From Anarhynchus alexandrinus (taxonomy: Eukaryota; Chordata; Aves; Charadriiformes; Charadriidae), in the NCBI GenBank assembly GCA_008711295.1, contig VUYV01000015.1:4999157-5063156 (forward strand): a stretch of 64,000 nt of DNA. The letters run 5' to 3'. Under the pieces are notes generated by a model. The model did not search any database. It was not told the origin of the DNA and saw only the letters and a list, made by a program, of their open reading frames with translations. Below are positions 21,651 through 31,808 of this stretch, in pieces. Each line of letters starts with the position of its first letter. The stretch's first letter is position 1. The translations under genes and the position numbers were made by a program.

Positions 21651-24600
21651 AACAAACACTTACAAACTCCAAAAATCTGGTTTTTAATAGGTATTAAGAA
21701 TTTCTGCAATATCTGTCTCTGCACTCTGTTACTGAGTGAGATGATAGATACTTATGCAGGCTTGTGCTTCAGACACTATTATACCTACAGAATTGTAATT
21801 CTGTTACAATAGCCCTATCTATACCACAGCTCTTCAAAGCAGCACAATGGCATCAGGACTAGAATTGCAATTTTGCTTCTTCAAATACTTATGACACAGG
21901 GAAAAAATTCTCTCCGCTGTTAGCAACATTATTGAAATGACAGAGGTGATCTGTTCCAACTCAGGAAGGAGAAGTTAATGATACGTAAAAAATTGCATCC
22001 TTCCACCTCTGCCCCTCACCTTCTGCAGCATTTAGAATGCTTTGAGGGCCATCAGGTGGAAATTCACAGCTCAAAGGGATTCTGACCGCCCAGTTTTCAA
22101 AGTCCTATCCTCTTTCAAAAACTTGTTCTGAAGAAGTTTGTACCTACAAAGAAATAAAGGAATAAGCAAGCAAAGGGGAGTTGAAACATAGGAACAACCT
22201 ACAAAACCTGAAATTCATCTAATTTAAATACAGGCAAAAAAATCAGATATGGATTTGCAGGAAACGTGACCGAAATTCCTTGTTTCTTATACACTGTCTG
22301 CAAAGGAAGCATGCTACAAATTATCAACTGTCTCGTCTAGAGCCCCACCATTAGGTAATTAATCTAAATTTCCCTAAGCACCATCTTCTCTATTCTATTT
22401 CTTTTGTATTTGTTTATTTGGTCAGGAAAGTTTCTTCTCCTTTTGATTCACTTCCAGTTGTACTGTCTCCACTGTCCCTGCCCAGTCTGAAGATGAGGAC
22501 AAAAATTTTGGTCTTTAGTACTCTGTTAAATTACAGATAGTGAGATGTGTAGGTGTTAGTGTTTCTTGGAAGCAAGGTCCCACTTATTTATAGCTCTGCT
22601 GTTTAGCCGTCTGTGTCGGCATGCTGTAGTACTCTGCCAGAATGCCTACCGAATGTGCAAGTTCATAGGCAGCTTTATTAGCAACTGAAATCTTAGTTTA
22701 TGTCTAAAACAGGGGATGTGCTTGTAGCAATTGTACTGAAGATTTAGCATGGATTTGATGAGCATCTGGTAGGATTTGATATCCTATGTTGATATCCTAT
22801 TTTGATATATGGCTATCCTGCCCTAGTATTTGATAGGGGAACCTGTGTGAGTTGGTTTTGCTTGTCAGGAATAACACATGGTGCTTCTGACTTTGATAGC
22901 CTTATGGTTAACGGATTTTCCTATGGGGAAGACTCAGCCAGCTTAAGATGCTAAGTAATTTTAAGAGAATCATTCCCAAAATCTTCTCAAATGGGCCTCC
23001 TTAGTCTGCAGAAGTCTACACGCAATACTCACCTTATTTATGAAATGAAAAATAAAAAAATCCCAACACCAAACCCATAAAACCCACCCCTAAAAAAACC
23101 CCAGTCAGTAGGATTTAGATTTTGATTAAAATACCCACTATTAGGTGCCTGTATATAAGTATCCACTTCTGTGCTGAACAGTGAAGTTGTCTTTATTGTC
23201 AGTGGAGAGTTTGCCAGGGCAGTCGGTCCTGCTGAATCCTTCTCTGCCACAAATCTCCATCACGAACTGGCTACTCATCTACTTTGTGCCCTAAACACCA
23301 TTAGGACTGTATTATCTCTTTCCATTGACTAAAAAAATAACTTAGAAATCTACCTCACAGATACCTAAATTGAAGTCAGCTCAGATTCAGATCACAGGCC
23401 AAGTTTCTTGGACAACTATACTTGAGAACTTGCACAGTTCGAGCAAGCAGGTGCTGAGGTCCCACCTTAGACTCTACTGGGTTATATGACAAAGTCTTTT
23501 TATTGTGATTGATGGTTTTCTATTTGGGTTGTACCTACCTCCCACACTTGGGCTTTCATGACCCTAGGGTAATTCAGTCAGTTTCTGAGACTAAACCCAC
23601 TGCCTCTTTATGGGATCTGTTCTAGCCTGAACTTGCAGATGCTCATTCAGCGTTTAAGCATCTTGTATGCCTACCCACAGGAGGTGCATCTTAATGCAAA
23701 GCCATCTCCCTCAAGTCCATCATTTCGTCTGCGACGTGATTTCACTGGGTGCTACTCAATATTCCTCTCTGAAGCCGTTTGCCTTTCCTGAAGGATACAA
23801 AAGACCTGTTTGCACATGGCAGCTACTTAAACCTCCCAGGTTGGTTTAATGTATATTTTACTAATGAAATAAAATCAGCAAAGTGTCACAGTGCAAAATT
23901 AGTGAGGAGTTGAAGCAGAAATGCTGAGCAGCTGTTAGCTCCATCTGACAGAAGACGGGGGTCCTCCTTTTTGGGGACAATATTGTAGGTGTTCTGCAAG
24001 CACTCTTTAATAACCACTCGGGGAGGTCAGGACATTCTGATGTTGTTTGTAATAAACTGCTGCTTCAACCAAGGTGAGTGTCCCATTGTAGCAGGCATAG
24101 CAGTAACTCATAAGAGAGGCTTTCTTTATATTAAAGGTACTGTGAATAGATAGAGACAAAGGATGGTGGAAGTGAAGCACGGCTGTTCTGAACTGACAGG
24201 TGGAAATTGATTCACAAATAAAATGTTGCAAGGCTCAGTAAACTGGGGAACAAATAGTGAATTATGGGTTTATGGTAGAATCACAAGATAAGTGGTAAAG
24301 ACAGTCTTGTATAGGGATCATCTGAAATCCAATATAGAACATTGATTTTTATTTTTTTTTTATTATATATATGCCTATGTTATGGTTGCTGGTGTTATTT
24401 CTGCCCACTGCTATGACAGTATTTTCTTCTTTAAGCCATTTCAGATACAATATGACTGCCACATCTTAGTTCCCAGAAAATGATTGCTTTTAGAAGAAGC
24501 TGAGTTTCAGATGAGCAAGATTCAGAGGTAGCATTCTCATGTCCTCTGTTCTTATGTGAAGAACACAAGATCAGTAAGATAGTCAGTACAATGGTCAGTA

Positions 24601-25364
24601 AGGTAGGTCACTGTAGACAAATGAAAATGATTTTAAACTTAAATCTGTGAGAGTTCCTTCTGCTTGAGCTGTGTTCTGAATTCCTGAATTTTTCAAAAGA
24701 CAAACTTATCCAATGCTAGCAAACTGTGTCAGCAGTTATTTAGTTCTTTTTCAGAGAGTCCACAAAATATGAATTTTAATGAATTTTGCCAGGATTCAGG
24801 ATTTATTATGACAGCTTCTGTACAGCTTTAGACTTGGTAGCATTTATTACCTGCAGTGAAGTTAAGCTTAATAATAATACAAATTTCCTCATATTTTTTT
24901 TTTCTTTTACAGCTGGAAGAAGATCTGCCAATAGCATAATCACAAGCGAATCCTTTGCTCTTTTACTACCTTATATTTAATCTTCTACAAAACACCACTT
25001 ACAAAGTCGTCCAAGCGCCTTGAACTCCTGGAGGGAGAGAGCTTCTATATTACTGTGTTGTTGCTATTAGAAATCAGACTCTAATTTTTGCTTATTGGTA
25101 TTGCAATGCTATTTTCATTCCCAGTGTAGGACGAGAACCGCACTTGTAGACAGTATCTACTCTTAGTTTATGTAGGAGGGACACCAGATGGATACAACAA
25201 ATAAATGGAGGAAGCGCAAGGTACCAGTAGCATGATTACGATTCGTGTAGTAAGTGGCAGTCACAGCACACCCACTGTCTAGCTATTGTCGGGTGTTTTG
25301 TAGTCATTATGGCACAGCAGGTAAACATTAATGGGAAAAGATTACATACTGTGAGACAGAGCAT
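21651..25364. other. Unannotated non-coding stretch
   Basis: No gene or named repeat was recognised over about 3.7 kb. At 22770-22805 the word GATATCCTAT recurs at short spacing. At 23040-23110 the plus strand is a C/A-rich low-complexity run. Frames here reach at most 86 codons and show nothing familiar. Confidence 0.5.
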
Positions 25365-25367
25365 TAG

Positions 25368-25440
25368 CCTGTGTAAATCATCAGAGCTCAGCTGAAGTCA
25401 ATGGAGCTGTAAGGTTTTGGACCAGCTAAGGACATGGCCT
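25368..25440. repeat. Possible ancient sauropsid interspersed repeat
   Basis: The phrase TGTAAATCATCAGAGCTCAG, then CTGAAGTCAATGGAGCTGTA and GGACCAGCTAAGGACATGGCC, matches in order an old repeat I recall from turtle genomes, which has the self-complementary core AGCTCCATTGAAGTCAATGG. Here the core is partly palindromic (AGCTCAG ... GGAGCT). Family name unknown. Confidence 0.4.
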
Positions 25441-25445
25441 TAAAC

Positions 25446-26309
25446 TCTTCCTTTTCAAAAGAAAAATAAAAGTCTTGAGTCTCCTCCGCCATATGCTTCA
25501 GACTGTTCTCTCTGTACAGCTAGTTCTTTGAGTGTACATACATCCATACTTAGTGTGTGTGGGTTATTATTATTTTGGAGAACGGAGTGCAATGCAATAC
25601 ACATTATGTGCCTGGGGGAAAGGTCTGTATCTGTAACTGTCAGCAATTCCTGTAATTACACCCACTGTCAATATCAGCTCTTGGAGTTCCCCTTTCATAC
25701 AATCTACTTTTGTCCTACTTCATCAGCGAAGCTGAGTGTGACATCCTCTAACAAGGTTGGTAGAATGGTTACGCGACTCAATTATTAACTCAAATGCAAC
25801 TCGCATACTGCAGCAAATAGAATTTCTTCTGACAGGCTGCTTGTCATATTATGGCCTTATTTGATTAACTCACCCCTTTGGAGGTGTTCATGATCTCATT
25901 ATATCTTTAATGATAAAATTCCCTTCTGCTATGTGCTATTTTATATTACGTTAAAAGGGATTCATTCATTTTTCGCTTGTCACTTGCATAATTGGATAAA
26001 TATTTAACAGGGACAAGTTGATTAAATTTCTGCTAAAACTATACTCACTACCAAAATATATTCTGAACACCTTAAAAGTTGGTCTGTTGGCATCAGTGGA
26101 GCAGGTGGCAAATCCAACGAGACCTTCCGTCTTGAAGGTCACATGAGATTCTTCTTTTTAACTCTGCAGAGCCCCCAAAATGAATAACAACAAAGGATTT
26201 TACTCCAGTAGAAAATAATGGTTTTAGCAGATTACACTGCAAAGAGTTTAAATTAGAAGATGGGAGCTATGACTGAGGTGACATGTTATGGAATTGATCA
26301 AATGTGAGA
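25446..26309. other. Unannotated stretch with conserved-element-like sequence
   Basis: No gene was seen. The part at 25790-26040 is repeat-free and AT-rich, with TTGATTAACT, GATAAATATTTAAC and TTGATTAAAT words. It is a candidate conserved non-coding element. Confidence 0.45.
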
Positions 26310-26425
26310 GGTAGTGTGTCTTCTGGTTAAAATGTGAGATAATCAGGGTCAATGTTCTGAGTCTGCTGCTGAAGCACAAAGGCCAGGAACAGATTTTTAA
26401 GCTCTCTTTGAAAGGGATTTAATTT
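26310..26425 (-). mobile_element. MIR (CORE-SINE) fragment, left part
   Basis: The plus strand reads TCTTCTGGTTAAAATGTGAG, CAGGGTCAATGTTCTGAGTC, TGCTGCTGA and TTTTTAAGCTCTCTTTG. These correspond in order to the reverse complement of MIR (CTAGTGGTTAAGA, GGAGTCAGGAGACCTGGGTTC, CTGCCACTGA, CTTAACCTCTCTG). The match stops at the CTCTCTTTG position. Confidence 0.5.
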
Positions 26426-26707
26426 ATGTCAGCAAATGCAAACTGCATATATTCCTCAGATCTATAGGTCTCATTCTCCCATGATGACATTTGGATGTCC
26501 AAATATTTTGTTTTATACATATTCATGGAACATAGGACTCTGTATGTTGTCAAAACTGGCTTCACAATTTGTAGTCAAAGTAATTTACTGGCTCAGATTA
26601 TTGACATCAAACATGAGTACAAACAGGCAGCTAATGCTTGAAAACATGGACGAAATCATGGCTTTATGGTGTTCATGGGGATTTCAAAACTAGTGGGTTT
26701 TTTTTTT

Positions 26708-26765
26708 TTCTCGTTGCCTCTGTTTCCCTATCTATAAAATAATATGAATTTAACATGTATAGATA
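26708..26765 (-). mobile_element. MIR (CORE-SINE) fragment, right part
   Basis: TCTCGTTGCCTCTGTTTCCC and TATCTATAAAATAATATGAA match the MIR minus-strand segment CTCTGTGCCTCAGTTTCCCCATCTGTAAAATGGG. This is the piece that should directly follow the fragment ending near 26425. A T-run precedes it at 26697-26710. Confidence 0.5.
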
Positions 26766-26962
26766 AAACATTTCTTTTATTCACTTTTAGATCTTAACAT
26801 AAAAATCACAGCAGAAGGTCATATTAAACTATTCTGTAGGAAAGGATTACATTATGCTAAATATCAGTTAAAATAATGGCTGACATTTTGTATTTTGACA
26901 AAATAGGGTTAAGTATACGTTTATCAAAACTGAAACCTCTAATTTGATTATCACTATTTTCA

Positions 26963-27066
26963 CCTGATTGCCTATTGTCCAGGAGGGTGACATGAAATTC
27001 CGGTCATAGATTTTAACAACTGTAAATCTATGAAACCTTAGGCTCCTGGATAATAAGATAATCGGG
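26963..27066. repeat. About 104-bp imperfect palindrome (possible MITE or hairpin)
   Basis: Two nested arm pairs are visible. CATAGATTT (27005-27013) pairs exactly with AAATCTATG (27024-27032) around a ten-base loop. ATTGTCCAGGAG (26973-26984) pairs with CTCCTGGATAAT (27045-27056), with one mismatch. The outer flanks, CCTGATT and GATAATCGGG, also align loosely. The order and spacing suggest a decayed palindromic transposon; a transcribed hairpin is the alternative. Confidence 0.6.
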
Positions 27067-27250
27067 GTCTCAATAGGTCTTCTGCTCCATTCCTTTGCCC
27101 CAGAAAAATATCAGCTCAGACAGTGCCTTTCAGATAGATATTTGTAAAGTCTGTTGTTAAAATGCTGGAGATTTCACAGCTTCCCCACACAAACTGCACC
27201 TTTGTTTCCCTATCCTTGCCATGAGAATTAGTCTGATGTCTTCATTATAT
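27067..27250 (-). mobile_element. Possible ancient CR1 fragment
   Basis: The plus strand shows AATAGGTCTTCTGCTCCATT, TTTCAGATAGATATTTGTAA, GTTGTTAAAATGCTGGAGAT and TTCACAGCTTCCCCAC. They follow in order the old CR1 3'-end blocks (AGGTCATCTAGTCCAT, GACAGATGTTTGTC, TTCTTAAAAATCTCCAGTG, TTCCACAACCTCCC). Strongly diverged. Confidence 0.5.
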
Positions 27251-30139
27251 ATATGTGCTCAAATTATTTCATGCGTTACTTTAAATCTTTTCAAGTTAAA
27301 TTTATTTTATAAACTTGGGAATTGGAAATAGATAGATAGGTTTGGGGAAAAAAAATAAAAGAAGAATGAAAAAACATGAATGAGAGATATTTTAATCTAT
27401 TAAATGAAGTGTAAAATTTTCCAGGTCTCATATCATCAAATTATTCATGGCTTTCACCTATTTAAAGGCACCAAACCTCTTCACATTGTGTAGGTTTTCC
27501 AAATGAGTGTCTGGAGGCACATTTTTATCTCCATTAGCTATAAACAGAGACAGTTGAGACAAAAGTTGACATTAGATGACCAAATTATACGTGTGAATTC
27601 ACACGGACCCACCACCCCTTTCTGACCTTCAGTAAAACTGTTCATTCATCTAAACGCACAGTTTTCAGCCTGTGTTTTGCTGGGCTCTGAGGCTTTGGTT
27701 GTCAAAGAGTCTTTCCAGATTCTGGAGTTTGAACCTTTAAGTTGTATATTTGTAAAAGTTTTTCCTCGCGTCATGTCCCGGAATAGCCTGGAAGTTTTCC
27801 TGGGTGAGAAACCAAACTCAACTGGCACTCTGCATACAGCCACTTAGTTTTGGACAGTAAGAAATGCTACTTGTGTGAACATGGGCTGATCCTTGCCTTT
27901 TGGCCTCACTGTCAAAGACCAGTACCAGAAATATTTAATTTGCCAGGATGGACACAGCCTATAGTACATTGCCCAATTCCAAAGTTCCAGAAAAGGCCCC
28001 AGAGAAAGGTCATGTTTGGACATTTAACATAGTCATCTATGTAAACTAAATTTCTCCAGGGATTTGCACACCAGTCTGAAAACTTTTAGGGGATTCATCA
28101 GTTGGAAAAAAATAAAAACAGAAAACCCCAAATCAAATCCCAATTCATTATTCTTCTCTTTCTGTCATTCCACCAGGCAGATTAAAACCCTTGCCATATG
28201 ATTCAGATGGGCAATCACAGAACATCATTCTGGGCAATAAGCACTGAATAATTTTACTGGGAACCTGCCAAAGGCTGAAAATTACGGAAAGAAAAATGAA
28301 TGATGAATAAATGAATAAACAAATCTGTTTGCAGAAATTAGGGTTGATTGCTATATGATTTGGTGCCTCACAAATGGGGATAAATTAATCGTGAGATTTG
28401 TTCTGTAATAGAATGATTTGGCCTTTATAGCACCTGATCGAGTGCATGTTGAATTTGGCTGAAATACTCTCAGCTACTTCAGTGGACTTTGAATTAGACC
28501 CATGCAACGTTATTCATTGTCATATCGTCCTATGCCCTTGGAAAAAAAGTTGTCATTATTTTCACCACACAAGTGCAGTACAAACAGAGAATGGCCGTGA
28601 TCATAGAAGAGGTCGCTGGTACAGCTCACTGACACAAGACACAGATGGGAAATGAGAAGACAACAGTCATGCCCATAAGGTTTTATTGCTGTATACACAG
28701 AGGTAATAATAATCCATAATAGTCTGGGATTGATTCATTTGCTATTGGGTGTGAACAGCAGGGTTTTGAGGACCGAAAGTGAACTTTGGATTACCTACAA
28801 TATCCCATCAAAGTTATTAGTTTTTCTTCAAGAGCATTTTTTTCTTCCCACAAATTAATTTTTGATCTGCAGTATGGGGAAAAAAAGTCATCTGCCACCT
28901 GAAGTCCTGGGTAATCCTTTCCCAGAGCCTCATTTGAAACCAGTAGGTGACAGTTGTACTATTTCACCCAAATTCATCTGTCCTTTTAACCTGCGGGGGC
29001 CAAATAGGAAGCAAAATAGCTTTTGCTCTTAACAGATCAAACCAAAGAAAAACAGTAGTGAGAAATGGATTGTGTACTGTGCTCACTCACTCATTTGAGG
29101 AAGGGGAGATTTATTGACTGCAGGAGTCAATAAAATTGCAGCGCAATCTGAGTTTTCATTCTGAGTCCTGAAGTAACTCTCTGAACTTTGGCAGGAACTT
29201 GCTGCAAACAAGTTAGATTCCAAAGTGTTTGCTAGCTGAAACTATGGCTAAGCCAAAGCAGACACAAAGGGATTAAGGGGCATAAAACATCCCACCCCAC
29301 AGGAGAAAAATCTGCCTCATTCGGCTGCTAGTGTAGAGGTATACAGCTCTAGGCAGCCGGTGCATCCTCCTGTGAGCGTGCGAGCAAAGGTGATGGAGAG
29401 GGTGTGGGGCGTCTAGCTCAGTCCTTCATTTTTCACTGTTCAAGACCACCGAAAGCACAGTCAGCCCAGGACTGGCCCTAAAACTGGATGCAAATTTTTT
29501 CTTTGTTTTTTATAATTTTGACATTAAGGTCAGAATGATAATAAAGATATGGGTCCTGAAATTACCATTGACACAACAGAGCCAATGCCTCATCAGTTTC
29601 ATTCTCTCAATGGGTGTAATGGACACTGTCACCAACTAACCTAAAATTACAAAGCTAGAAACAAATGTTTGAATTAAGTTAGGTGATACTATGTATAACA
29701 AATGGAAATAGCAAACACAGTACCCATATTTAACAAAAGGAAAACAAATTATGCACTAGACTTCATTTACATCAATTTGATCTCAGTAGCACGCACTACT
29801 TCAGGAGTCTCCAAGTAATGGAACATTCAAATAATCGAAATAGAGGAGATATGGCATAAAAATAAATGGGTTTTTTTTTTGTGGAGAAACTATGTACCTT
29901 TTGCAAATAAAATGAATTTGCTTTGTTAAAAAAAAAAATTGGTCAATCCAGTAGAGCTAAATGTTAATAACATATTTAGTTGTTTCCACATAAGATATTT
30001 GCTGTTCAGGAGTGGAAAATAGCGATTCATTCAAGAACTTTAAAGAGGTAAGAAATTGTATTAAAAGAGGCTAGAAATAGCTTACTTACAGAGGCTGGGT
30101 TTACACATTAGTATTTTTTTCGAGAGTAATCTTGGTATG
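27251..30139. other. Unannotated stretch
   Basis: No gene or named repeat was recognised. The part at 28200-28450 is AT-rich and repeat-free (conserved-element-like). Short A- and T-runs are near 29870 and 29930. Confidence 0.5.
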
Positions 30140-31060
30140 AAGTATAGGAAATTGCTTATGAAATTTGCTGATGGCATGGAGGAAGGCATCATCAGTGCAG
30201 AGTGAAAATTAGGCACCACATTGGAAGAAATAGATAATGGAGTGGACAAGGGTAAAGATGGTTAAATTTCTTATGACAACATGGAAGCTCATGAGCTGAG
30301 GGAGTAATAGCAAGAATTTAATGTATAAACTGCTAGGTCATCACTTAGTAACATCTTGAGGGAAAAAAAAGATCAGGATATTCTTGTCAATCATAGGAGG
30401 AGTGTTCAACAGCATGCAGCCACGGGAAAAGCAGCTGTGATTGCTTGATGAGGTATTTTCAGCAGAGGTAAGGATTCATTAATTTCTCCACACAAAATTG
30501 TGATGAGAACTCACCTGAAATTGTATAGATAGTTTTGACATGCAGGTTTAGGAAAAAAAGTAATAAAACCGGATCAAGTTTAGTGGTGATACTTTAGAGA
30601 AGGAAGATTGAATAATCCGTAAATGAGGCGGCTGACAGTATGTCTACACTGTATTCGCAGGCAGCTCTGAGGACATGCTACGCCTAGCTCCGAACCAACC
30701 ATAAGCTGTGTGCTCGCAGATAATGAGGCAGCAACTCTAAGATTATACATGCTGCAGCAAGTCACAGTGTTTTAGCAGAGATTTGATGCCTTAGTAATAT
30801 AATCCAATGACTTGGAGCATCAGCAGGGAGACCTAGCATCTCCCTAAAGGGAGGGCAAAAGGATGCTGGGACTACAAAATCCTATGAGAAGAGGTTGCAT
30901 TGTTCAGCTGAGGCCAAGAGGAGACAAAACTACTCATACTATTTTAGCCTGTAGATAAAAAGGGTAAAGCATGCTATTTAAGCCAAGCAACAACTCTGGC
31001 ACAAAGTCAAGTGTGTCCAATGAATGTATAAAAGGGCTGTTTGGATGTTAGTGCTTGAAT
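30140..31060 (+). mobile_element. Ancient CR1-type LINE fragment, interrupted
   Basis: Plus-strand remnant of CR1 ORF2 and downstream sequence. Blocks in order: AAATTTGCTGATGGCATGGA (RT region), AAGATCAGGATATTCTTGTC, AATCATAGG, GTGTTCAACAGCATGCAGCC, GAGGTATTTTCAGCAGAGGT, then after an unmatched stretch CCTATGAGAAGAGGTTG, TTGTTCAGC, and TATTTAAGCCAAGCAACAAC. They match in order an old CR1 family known from turtles. The frame is broken throughout. About 30630-30870 does not match and includes a possible later insertion. Confidence 0.65.
30632..30775. mobile_element. Possible DNA-transposon insertion inside the ancient CR1
   Basis: GACAGTATGTCTACACTGTA begins a stretch that does not belong to CR1 and resembles the TATGTCTACACTG terminus of old sauropsid non-autonomous DNA transposons. 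The opposite end may be near CACAGTG at about 30765. The interior CATGCTACGCCTAGCTCC fits the CTAGCT-rich interior of such elements. Boundaries are approximate. Confidence 0.4.
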
Positions 31061-31342
31061 GTCAACAGTCTTTTCTGGTCCTGTGCTCATTTTAAGCTCG
31101 ATTTGTCTCTATACTATGGGTACCTATCGCAAGATATAAGAAGTTGCCTTAGTAGTAAATGGCCTTAGGAGTAGGTGTATTTTGGAGAATGTTATGTTTC
31201 TGTTATTTTTGTCACTTATGCAAGTTTGGCTGCTCCTGCTGCTTTGGCAGCCCTCTCTGCAGTTGCTTTCTTCCCTGACCTGTCTGTCGGCTCTGCTGTC
31301 ACTCTTGTTAGTGTTGCTGCCATCACCAATATGCTTTTGGTG
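31061..31342. other. Unannotated stretch between two CR1 copies
   Basis: A frame reading through here into the next CR1 (31175-31465) has an Ala/Val/Leu-rich start followed by CR1 ORF2 residues. It is a chance fusion, not a gene. Confidence 0.55.
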
Positions 31343-31808
31343 GCCACGAAGATGATCAGAGGGCTGGAGCACCTCTCCTATGAGGACAGGCTGAGAGAGT
31401 TGGGGATGTTCAGCCCGGAGAAGAGAAGGGTCCAGGGAGACCTTAGAGCCCATTCCAGTACCTAAAGGGGCCTACAGGAAAGATGGGGTGGGACTCTTTC
31501 TCAGGGACTGGAGAGATAGGATGAGAAAAAACAGTTTCAAACTGAAAGAGGGGAGATTTAGATTAGATTTAAGGAAGAAATTCTTTACTCTGAGGGTGGT
31601 GAGACACTGGCCCAGGTTGCCCAGGGAAGTTGTGGATGCCGCATCCCTGGAAGTGTTCAAGGCCAGGCTGGATGGGGCTTTGAGCAACCTGGTCTGGTGG
31701 GAGGTGTCCATGCCCATGGTGGGGGGGTTGGAACTAGGTGATCTTTAATGTCCCTTCCAATCCAAACCATTCTCTGATTCTATGATTCTGTTATTCTATG
31801 ATCCTATG
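31343..31808 (+). mobile_element. 5'-truncated CR1 LINE with ORF2 C-terminus and 3' tail
   Basis: Plus-strand CR1 of about 466 bp. It encodes the C-terminal end of ORF2 ([31 protein letters not shown]; then, after a frame break near 31465, [20 protein letters not shown]). It then has the 3' UTR (GTTGGAACTAGGTGATCTTT) and an ATTCTATG-type tail at about 31770-31808. It is intermediate in age: the ORF is interrupted but easily readable. Confidence 0.95.

Noticed and set aside
24888..24912. Splice-acceptor-like pyrimidine tract ending in TTTTACAG
   Set aside because: The downstream frame stops within a few codons and no matching donor or conserved peptide was seen.
31175..31465. 96-codon frame with an Ala/Val-rich start
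   Set aside because: Its second half is CR1 ORF2 and its first half is chance sequence, so it is not a host gene.
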